A stretch of 11,707 bases of DNA from contig JAFGDC010000336.1 of assembly GCA_016932295.1 (NCBI GenBank), positions 1 to 11,707 on the forward strand, written 5' to 3'. This stretch comes from a candidate division CSSED10-310 bacterium. GTDB taxonomy: Bacteria; CSSED10-310; JAFGDC01. Every line of letters begins with the position of its first letter. Position 1 is the stretch's first letter. Below are positions 6,564 to 11,707 of the stretch, in pieces. The position numbers and the translations under genes are program-made. The notes beneath the pieces are model-generated. The model ran no database searches and was not told where the DNA came from. It saw nothing but the letters and a program-made list of their open reading frames with translations.

Positions 6564-8702
6564 TCATCCCGAACCCAGCAGGTCCAGGCGTCCATGCCAG
6601 CGCCGCCGCAGCGCCGCCCGCAGTTCACCGGACAGGTTCCGGCCGGATTCGCGCAGGGATGTTACCAGAGCCTCGGCGTCTTGTCGCGCTTCCTCGATCA
6701 GGCGCGGGTGCCGGATGAGGTTGAGGAGCTTCAGGTCAGCCGGTCCGGACTGCTTGGTTCCCAATAGCTCGCCAGGTCCACGGAGGATGAGGTCCTCTTC
6801 CGCCACCCGAAAGCCGTCGTTGCTCTGCGCCAGAATTTCGAGACGGTGCCGGGCGATACCGGAGATCTGCTCGCCGGCCATGAGCAGGCACCAGGACGGC
6901 GCTTCGCCGCGTCCCACGCGGCCTCGCATCTGGTGCAACTGCGCCAGTCCGAAGCGTTCGGCGTGTTCCACCATCATCACCGTGGCGTTGCGTACGTCGA
7001 TTCCCACTTCGACAACAGTGGTCGAGACCAGGATGGATATCGTGCCCGCGGCGAACTCCCGCATCACCGCTTCCTTCTCCTCCGATTTCATGCGGCCGTG
7101 CAGCAGGCCCACGCGGAATTCGGAGAAGATCGTGGCTGATAGCCGCTCATGCATGCCGCAGGCATCCTTCAGGTCGACCCGCTCCGATTCCTCCACCAGG
7201 GGAAACACGATGAATACTTGGCGGCCTTCCCGCGCCTCCCGGCGGATGTGATCGTAAGCCCAGCCGCGGCGGTCCTCGTCCAGTACCATGGTGGTCACGG
7301 GCAACCTGCCGGCCGGCATCTCGTCGATGACCGATACATCCAGGTGACCGAATACCGTCAGGCTCAGGGAGCGGGGGATGGGCGTGGCGGTCATGACCAG
7401 GACATGGGGTTGCAGTCCCTTTTGTTTGAGCGCCACTCTGTGCAGCACCCCGAAGCGATGCTGTTCGTCGACGATTATCATGCCCAGGTTGTTGAACTCG
7501 ACCGATTGCTGAATCAGGGCATGGGTTCCGATCACCAGCCGCGCCTCCCCTGATTGGATGGCTTCAAGAGCTTGCCGTCTGGCTGCCGCCTTCATTCCGC
7601 TGATCAGCAGTACAGGTGTGATGGAGAGCGGCGCCAGCAGTGCGCGGATGTTGAACAGATGCTGCTCGGCGAGGATTTCCGTCGGCGCCATGAGCGCCGC
7701 CTGGAAGCCGTTGCCCAGAGCGATAATCATGGCGATCAGCGCTACGATTGTTTTGCCGCATCCCACCTCGCCCTGCAGCAGCCTGTGCATGGGCCGCCCC
7801 GACTGGATGTCCAAAGAGATTTCCCGCAGCACCCGCCGTTGCGCCTCGGTCAGCTCGAAGGGCAGCAGTTCCAGAAACGCGTTCAGGAGTTCCGTGGAGA
7901 TGCGCATGCCGCAACCCTTGGCCTGTTGTTTCAGCCAGCGGCGGCGGAGCGCCAGCATGAGTTGCAGGAGGAACATCTCTTCGTACGCGATGCGTTGATG
8001 GAAGGGAGTGGCGCCGCGGTTATAGGCATCCAGGTCATCGCCGGTTGGGAAATGAACTTCCCGGATGGCTTCCGCCAGGTTGACGAATCCCCGCCGCGTC
8101 AGTATTTCCGCCGGCACCAGGTCCGGCAGCGCGGCGGCATATTCGTTGACAAGGTGGTACAGCATCCGGCGCATGAATTTTTGTGTGATGCCCTTGGTGA
8201 GGTGATACATGGGTACGATGCGGCCGGCGTGCACCATCGTATCGCAGGTTCCGGCCATCTCGAAGACCGGATGCAGGAGTTCGAGGCAGTGGGCATAACG
8301 GCTGAAGGAGGCCTTGCCGCTCAGGAGCACGGTCTTACCTTCCACCAGGATGTCCTTCAGATACGCCTGATTGAACCAGGTGGCGCAGAGTTCTCCGGTG
8401 CCGTCACTGACATGGATGCGGAACAGCTTCCGATGCTGGCGCGGGGTGGTGGTGATTTCACTGCGGGTAATGGCACCCAGCACGGTGACTTCCTGACCGG
8501 TGAGGATATCGGCGATCGGCGCGAGGGTGCGCCGGTCCTCGTAGCGGAATGGCATGGCGAAAAGCGCATCCTCGACGGTGGTGATACCCAGGTTGCCCAG
8601 CAGGTTGGCACGTTGGGGACCGACGCCGCGGATGAACTGGATGGGGGTGGCGCAGGATCGCCCTCCGTCCGTCGTCCCTGGCGAAGCGTCGCCGCAGCCC
8701 AT
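6564..8702 (-). CDS. recG: ATP-dependent DNA helicase RecG
   Basis: A 712-residue protein covering all of RecG, the superfamily 2 translocase that reverses stalled replication forks and processes branched DNA. TPIQFIRGVGPQRANLLGNLGI (about 19-40) is the usual opening. A wedge OB-fold occupies roughly 65-155, Walker A GEVGCGKT is at 311-318, the DExH box DEQHRFG is at 412-418, TATPIPR (438-444) and QMRGRVGRG (591-599) are helicase motifs, and the conserved LAQSNDGFRVAEEDLILRGPGE segment lies near 624-645. I chose the ATG at 8702, 19 bases after the upstream methyltransferase stop. The frame stays open to 8786, but that extension is a Cys/Ser/Pro-rich shadow of the neighbouring gene. The start has only a weak upstream purine run (GGAAA). 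It lacks the long N-terminal extension seen in some RecG proteins. Confidence 0.96.
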   Translation of the reverse strand: MGCGDASPGTTDGGRSCATPIQFIRGVGPQRANLLGNLGITTVEDALFAMPFRYEDRRTLAPIADILTGQEVTVLGAITRSEITTTPRQHRKLFRIHVSDGTGELCATWFNQAYLKDILVEGKTVLLSGKASFSRYAHCLELLHPVFEMAGTCDTMVHAGRIVPMYHLTKGITQKFMRRMLYHLVNEYAAALPDLVPAEILTRRGFVNLAEAIREVHFPTGDDLDAYNRGATPFHQRIAYEEMFLLQLMLALRRRWLKQQAKGCGMRISTELLNAFLELLPFELTEAQRRVLREISLDIQSGRPMHRLLQGEVGCGKTIVALIAMIIALGNGFQAALMAPTEILAEQHLFNIRALLAPLSITPVLLISGMKAAARRQALEAIQSGEARLVIGTHALIQQSVEFNNLGMIIVDEQHRFGVLHRVALKQKGLQPHVLVMTATPIPRSLSLTVFGHLDVSVIDEMPAGRLPVTTMVLDEDRRGWAYDHIRREAREGRQVFIVFPLVEESERVDLKDACGMHERLSATIFSEFRVGLLHGRMKSEEKEAVMREFAAGTISILVSTTVVEVGIDVRNATVMMVEHAERFGLAQLHQMRGRVGRGEAPSWCLLMAGEQISGIARHRLEILAQSNDGFRVAEEDLILRGPGELLGTKQSGPADLKLLNLIRHPRLIEEARQDAEALVTSLRESGRNLSGELRAALRRRWHGRLDLLGSG

Positions 8703-8721
8703 GGGTGGGTTTCCGGCCCGG

Positions 8722-9321
8722 TCAGGGCAGGGGTGGCAGGAACTGCTGCCGCAATAGGAGCAGCACGAGGATGGCGAGGGAGCCAAGGATTTGACGGTAC
8801 TCGCGGTTCTTGACCAGGTTGGCCGGCCGCCAGGATCGCCAGGTCACACGCCGAAATGCATCGAGTCGGGGCATGAGGCGTCCTGTGGAATTGTGGAAGA
8901 TCTGGTACTGGTCGGGGAACAACTTTTCCATGCGGGTTTCTTCCACCAGCATGGTGAGATGGTAGATGATGCCGAAAGAGACCAGGTAGACGGCGGTCAG
9001 TACACAGGAGCCTACGGCGCTGGTGAGACCCAGGCCGATGAGGAAGCTGCCGAGGTACAGGGGATGGCGGACGACACCGTAGGGACCCATGGTGGAAAGT
9101 TCCTTGTTTTTCACAAGATACCCGGCAGCCCAAATCCGTATGAGCAATCCGAGGCTGGTGATGACCAGTCCCGCTGGCCAGAGAGGCTGGTCCGCCGCCA
9201 GGAGCAGTGCGGCTGCCAGCAGGTAGCCGCCTCGCACCCTGATGCGGGAGTAATTGCGTCTAAACCAGGGGTTCCTGACGATCCTGCGTTCCCAGGGACG
9301 GAGGGTAACCGTGCCGGTCAC
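8722..9321 (-). CDS. Isoprenylcysteine/phospholipid-type membrane methyltransferase
   Basis: A 199-residue integral membrane protein of the ICMT/PEMT-like methyltransferase superfamily, which uses SAM to methylate lipids or other hydrophobic substrates at the membrane. The hallmark is GPYGVVRHPLYLGSFLIGLG (79-98), with RHPLY at 85-89, followed by the paired glutamates VEETRMEKLFPDQYQIF (126-142). Hydrophobic segments lie near 32-48, 50-70, 90-122 (probably two) and 176-190. Bacterial members are mostly uncharacterised, so the substrate cannot be named. Translation begins at a GTG (9321-9319) with GGAGGGGAG just upstream. It is separated from the lytic transglycosylase by 78 bases in which I see no gene or clear terminator, and from recG by 19 bases. 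Confidence 0.85.
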   Translation of the reverse strand: MTGTVTLRPWERRIVRNPWFRRNYSRIRVRGGYLLAAALLLAADQPLWPAGLVITSLGLLIRIWAAGYLVKNKELSTMGPYGVVRHPLYLGSFLIGLGLTSAVGSCVLTAVYLVSFGIIYHLTMLVEETRMEKLFPDQYQIFHNSTGRLMPRLDAFRRVTWRSWRPANLVKNREYRQILGSLAILVLLLLRQQFLPPLP

Positions 9322-9399
9322 GCGGTCTCCCCTCCGGTGTCGAGTGGTGCGGCTGCCAGGTGAATCACGTGCCGGTTGAGGAGTGCGGGGATCACGGAT

Positions 9400-10053
9400 T
9401 TACTGATGAATGTTGGTCAGGTGCGGGACACCGGTCTTGTCCTTGAACATCTGGATGCTGGTTTGCGCCAGTTCCTTGCCGCTGAATTGACGGTAATAGT
9501 CGCGGGCGCGTGAGATGTACACCCGGGTACTCGCGATGTTCGGGATTCCCCGGCAGGCAAGCACCCGGTTCTCGCCGCAGTGGTACGCGGCGAGCACCAG
9601 GTTGTAATCTGATTTGAAGAGTTTGAGGAGGTACTTGATGAACTGGATGCCGCCCTCGATGTTCTGGTGAGGATCGAACGGCTCCTGAACATTGAAACGC
9701 TGGGCTGTTTCAGGGATGAGCTGCATGACCCCCATGGCGCCGCGAGGCGATACGGCGCGATAATCGAAGTTGGATTCGGTCTTCGCGACCGCCTTGATGA
9801 AATCAGGATCGATCCGGTGGCGGGGGGCGATGTCATCGATCAGTTTCATGACCTGCGAGCGCGTGTACCGTTTGGTCTGGGAAGCGGATTTCCTGGTGTG
9901 GTCCTCGGCACTGCCACACCCCTCCAGCAGGATGACCGGGGGGCCGCCGCGCAGTGTCTCCGCCCGGACCAGCGGCGTGACGGCCATGAGGCAAAGTAGC
10001 ATCCCTGTGGTGGTAACCACCCCGGCGCCCATGGTGGCATTTCCGACAGCCAT
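9400..10053 (-). CDS. Secreted SLT-type lytic transglycosylase
   Basis: A 217-residue protein of the Slt/MltC-type soluble lytic transglycosylase family, which cleaves the glycan strands of peptidoglycan in the periplasm and leaves 1,6-anhydro ends. The N-terminus is a signal peptide (hydrophobic core TTTGMLLCLMAVTPLV, likely cleavage after VRA at about residue 31). The catalytic domain runs from about 65 to 200, with the catalytic Glu in KTESNF (Glu 93), then SPRGAMGVMQLIPETA and LVLAAYHCGENRV, where most relatives have AAYNAGE. I prefer the ATG at 10053 because GAGGGA lies eight bases upstream; a TTG at 10068 overlapping the previous stop would add five residues. It has only a short linker and no LysM or other cell-wall-binding domain. 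It overlaps or abuts the cohesin-like lipoprotein gene, so both are co-transcribed. Confidence 0.9.
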   Translation of the reverse strand: MAVGNATMGAGVVTTTGMLLCLMAVTPLVRAETLRGGPPVILLEGCGSAEDHTRKSASQTKRYTRSQVMKLIDDIAPRHRIDPDFIKAVAKTESNFDYRAVSPRGAMGVMQLIPETAQRFNVQEPFDPHQNIEGGIQFIKYLLKLFKSDYNLVLAAYHCGENRVLACRGIPNIASTRVYISRARDYYRQFSGKELAQTSIQMFKDKTGVPHLTNIHQ

Positions 10054-10064
10054 GCCGCCGTCCC

Positions 10065-10622
10065 TCAATCGACGATCTGGGCACTGCCCGAGAACCAGCT
10101 TATGCCGGAGATGAAGCGACCTTCCGGCTGAGTGGTGTCGAGCAGTTCCTGGTTGGAGAATGTATAAGGACAGATCTCGTCGATGCCTTCCTTGAGGCCT
10201 CGGAATTTGAGGGTCAGGAATCGACCGGAACCATCGGTGCCACTCGTGCCCTCGGTGGCATGCAGGTAGACATGGATACTGTCGGGATCCGCGCCATCCA
10301 CCTGGACATCATAGAGAACCGGTGCTTCGCCCTGTTCGAGATAACTCCCCTCCACATAGCCTCTGTATTCTATGATGTCAGAGCAGAACCTCAGATCGAA
10401 ACGGATGCCACCCACCGGCGCGACGTCTATTTCGTTGGCTGTCACGTCAACCTCGAATCGGGCTCCGGAGAAACCTCCCGAGACAAGTCCGACGCTGTTG
10501 TCATGTGGATCAGTGTTCTCGCTGCTGAAATAGGCGGTGCGGTCGTCGACGTGATAGGCGTCGTTACAGCCGCCCGCGGCCAGCATCCAAAGGCCGGTCA
10601 TGGCAATCAAGATCATTCGCAT
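10065..10622 (-). CDS. Lipoprotein with cohesin-like beta-sandwich domain
   Basis: A 185-residue protein and the first gene of the - strand block. Residues 1-19 are a lipoprotein signal peptide ending LAAGGC, with Cys19 as the lipid attachment site. A short acidic spacer leads to one domain (about 45-182) that reads like a cohesin-type beta sandwich: GGFSGARFEVDVTANEI, GGIRFDLRFCSDIIEYRGYVEG, DSIHVYLHA, and GSGRFLTLKFRGLKEG. This pattern of a bound state followed by a glycine-rich edge strand is the basis for the call, and it is an inference without a profile search. Cys80 and Cys151 could form a disulfide. No dockerin partner or cellulosome gene is nearby, so it may be a stand-alone binding module on the cell surface or in the periplasm. 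The start has an AAGGTG site six bases upstream. Confidence 0.72.
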   Translation of the reverse strand: MRMILIAMTGLWMLAAGGCNDAYHVDDRTAYFSSENTDPHDNSVGLVSGGFSGARFEVDVTANEIDVAPVGGIRFDLRFCSDIIEYRGYVEGSYLEQGEAPVLYDVQVDGADPDSIHVYLHATEGTSGTDGSGRFLTLKFRGLKEGIDEICPYTFSNQELLDTTQPEGRFISGISWFSGSAQIVD

Positions 10623-11167
10623 CTGTCACCTTCCATCCGGAGGACCTCGCGGGTCTTCCGTGTATTCAATCCAGCCGGCGTCCACCTCACACCGCTCGAT
10701 GGGAGCGCGTCGGCACCCACGGCCGTTCCGCTCACCTTTTTTACACGAATCCCCTCTCGAGCGCAACGCGCATGCCAACCCCCACCGGTTCAGACTGCCG
10801 AACCGGTGTGTATGCGGTGCCCTGTCTGGAGAGTATCAGTTTCCGGCAAGGGCCGGCGGTTGTCAAGGCGGCGGCTGCCACTACCTTAGGTTTCGATATG
10901 GGCCTGCGGTGGTCAAGTGGTGAGGAGAGGTTGCCTGACGATGCAAACCGTTGCGTGCCTCCAGCGGTGGTGCTATCGGCGACGCTGGCTCGGCGGGGTG
11001 GTGCGCGGACGAATCAGGCCGCACCCAGGGCGCATGGGATCAATTCGACGCGTAGCCCCGGCACACAAAGATTGTCATTTCACTCCCGTATGCAGTCACC
11101 ACCTCCCGCCTGCTCACCGCGTCTTGTCATGTTCGAGTAACGCCAGCAGTGCACCCTTTGTCTCCGT
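10623..11167. other. Non-coding stretch upstream of the - strand block
   Basis: About 545 bases without a convincing gene on either strand: the open frames are short, lack ribosome binding sites and have no recognisable residues. The only structure I can support is the sigma-54-like site at 10763-10778 and a hairpin at 10639-10659 (8 bp including one G.T pair as + strand RNA; one A.C mismatch as - strand RNA) just upstream of the lipoprotein ribosome binding site. Confidence 0.5.
10763..10778 (-). promoter_or_regulatory. Candidate sigma-54 promoter of the - strand gene block
   Basis: Read on the - strand the site is TTGGCATGCGCGTTGC. The sigma-54 consensus is TTGGCACG, four free bases, then TTGC, so this matches with a single change (T for C) and has the essential GG and GC exactly 12 bases apart. 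Transcription would begin near 10751 and leave a leader of about 129 bases before the lipoprotein ATG at 10622. I saw no obvious activator-binding sites upstream. Weak -35/-10 look-alikes also occur nearby, so a sigma-70 start is not excluded. Confidence 0.4.
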
Positions 11168-11494
11168 GGTTGCCGTGGAGGAGAAAGCCAACGCATCACG
11201 ACGAACATTGCAAGATTCCGGGTACGACCCCGTTGGAAAGAGCGTTTCGCCAGGTTGCTGTGGTAGCTTGAAAAAGCCAACGCATCACGACGATCATTGC
11301 AAGATTCCGGGTACGACCCCGTTGGAAAGAGCGCTTCGCCAGGTTGCCGTGGAAGCTTGAAAGCCAACGCATCATGACGATCATTGCAAGATTCCGGGTA
11401 CGACCCCGTTGGAAAGAGCGCCTCGCCTGGTTGTCGTGGAAGATTGAAAGCCAACGCATCGCGACGATCATTACAGGATTCCGGGTACGACCCC
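11168..11494. repeat. Tandem array of 87-89 bp repeat units
   Basis: Four units begin with GCCAACGCATC at 11187, 11276, 11363 and 11450, so the periods are 89, 87 and 87 bases. A truncated unit (GGTTGCCGTGGA at 11168-11179) precedes the first, and the fourth stops after its core. Each unit contains an 18-base core GATTCCGGGTACGACCCC (11214, 11303, 11390, 11477) followed by GTTGGAAAGAGCG and a less conserved linker ending in CTTGAAA or GATTGAAA. The core holds the small hairpin GGGT-ACG-ACCC. The units differ by scattered substitutions and one 2-base indel, so the array is not a recent perfect duplication. The style resembles REP-type repeats associated with TnpA-REP (RAYT) transposases, but no transposase gene is present here. 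Confidence 0.9.
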
Positions 11495-11630
11495 AGAGAA
11501 GGTACGACTCCGCGTGGCGCCAGCCGCGCCCTGGTTTGCGCGGCGGGACCCGCCGCCACACCTCGTAGGTTTGCGCGTGGATCTTCTTGCCGGCCTTTTG
11601 AGTGTCTACGCTTCTTATCGAAAAGTAGAG
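11495..11630. other. Spacer inside the repeat field with a perfect inverted repeat
   Basis: The array is interrupted here. A broken core copy GGTACGACTCC lies at 11501-11511. GCGGCGGG-A-CCCGCCGC at 11540-11556 is a perfect 8+1+8 palindrome, and it is flanked by the direct repeat GGTTTGCGCG (11533-11542 and 11568-11577). One - strand frame across this region reads KKIHAQTYEVWRRVPPRKPGRGW, which looks protein-like but has no start site and runs on into the repeats. I treat it as a possible gene remnant only. Confidence 0.45.
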
Positions 11631-11648
11631 GATTCCAGGTACGACCCC
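11631..11648. repeat. Diverged copy of the repeat core
   Basis: GATTCCAGGTACGACCCC matches the 18-base core of the tandem array at 17 of 18 positions. It lies 154 bases after the previous core and lacks the GTTGGAAAGAGCG segment that follows the core in the regular units. Confidence 0.8.
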
Positions 11649-11667
11649 GAATGTCCAGTCGTAATTC

Positions 11668-11707
11668 CTTGAAAAACAACGCTCTGCAGCGAAGATTACA
11701 AGATTCC
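11668..11707. repeat. Partial repeat unit cut by the window edge
   Basis: CTTGAAAAACAACGC, then GCGAAGATTACAAGATTCC, follow the same order as the end of one regular unit and the beginning of the next (CTTGAAA, CCAACGC, GCGACGATCATTACA, GATTCC). The core begins at 11702 and is truncated at 11707, so the repeat field extends beyond the window. Confidence 0.65.

Noticed and set aside
8703..8786. Upstream in-frame start for RecG giving 740 residues
   Set aside because: The extra 28 residues are Cys/Ser/Pro-rich, overlap the end of the membrane methyltransferase gene and precede the normal RecG opening; the ATG at 8702 fits better.
7554..8813. Long + strand open frame (419 residues) opposite recG
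   Set aside because: It is the antisense shadow of a clear RecG gene; its residues are His/Gly/Gln-rich with no domain and there is no ribosome binding site. Long antisense frames are usual in GC-rich coding DNA.
10054..10068. TTG start for the lytic transglycosylase overlapping the lipoprotein stop
   Set aside because: The ATG at 10053 has GAGGGA at proper distance, while the TTG has no ribosome binding site. The TTG cannot be fully excluded and would change only five residues.
11168..11494. CRISPR array
   Set aside because: Units are 87-89 bases and similar along most of their length; there are no short repeats separated by unrelated spacers and no cas genes.
11080..11679. - strand open frame reading the 87-bp units as a 29-residue repeat protein (GSYPESCNDRHDALAF and so on)
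   Set aside because: Because 87 is divisible by three, several frames stay open across the units; the 89-base first period shifts the frame, and there is no ribosome binding site or sensible N-terminus. Non-coding repeats explain it better.

Overview
The window looks like chromosomal DNA from a GC-rich Gram-negative bacterium. Three of the proteins are predicted to be exported: two carry lipoprotein signal peptides and one is a secreted lytic transglycosylase. The block recG - rsmD - coaD, the TPR/FHA proteins and the cobalamin-type radical SAM enzyme together suggest a deltaproteobacterium in the broad sense (Desulfuromonadota/Desulfobacterota-like). That placement is an inference from gene content, not from a marker-gene comparison.

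Layout. Positions 1-346 hold the tail of whatever lies upstream, with an open frame that cannot be assigned safely, and a good rho-independent terminator at 197-225. From 380 to 5180 four genes run on the + strand in two pairs. The first pair is a lipoprotein made of ten TPR repeats followed, with a stop/start overlap, by a protein with two FHA-type domains and a single C-terminal membrane anchor. The second pair is a B12-binding-type radical SAM enzyme followed six bases later by a radical SAM enzyme with a SPASM-like cysteine-rich tail. From 10622 back to 5223 seven genes run on the - strand in one tight, operon-like block: a cohesin-like lipoprotein, a lytic transglycosylase, an isoprenylcysteine/phospholipid-type membrane methyltransferase, RecG helicase, a 71-residue unknown protein, the 16S rRNA methyltransferase RsmD and phosphopantetheine adenylyltransferase CoaD. 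The two strands converge at about 5181-5222.

From 10623 to the right edge there is about 1.1 kb with no convincing gene. It contains a candidate sigma-54 promoter for the - strand block and then a tandem array of 87-89 bp units. Each unit carries the core GATTCCGGGTACGACCCC, which contains the small hairpin GGGT-ACG-ACCC. Diverged copies of the core recur at 11631 and at the extreme right edge, so the repeat field continues outside the window.

Functionally, the - strand block mixes housekeeping (DNA repair, ribosome maturation, CoA synthesis) with envelope genes. The + strand genes are accessory: a putative scaffold/signalling pair at the membrane and a pair of radical SAM enzymes whose substrate cannot be named from sequence. 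The best candidates for something undescribed are the radical SAM pair, the TPR-lipoprotein/double-FHA pair, and the 87-bp repeat field.
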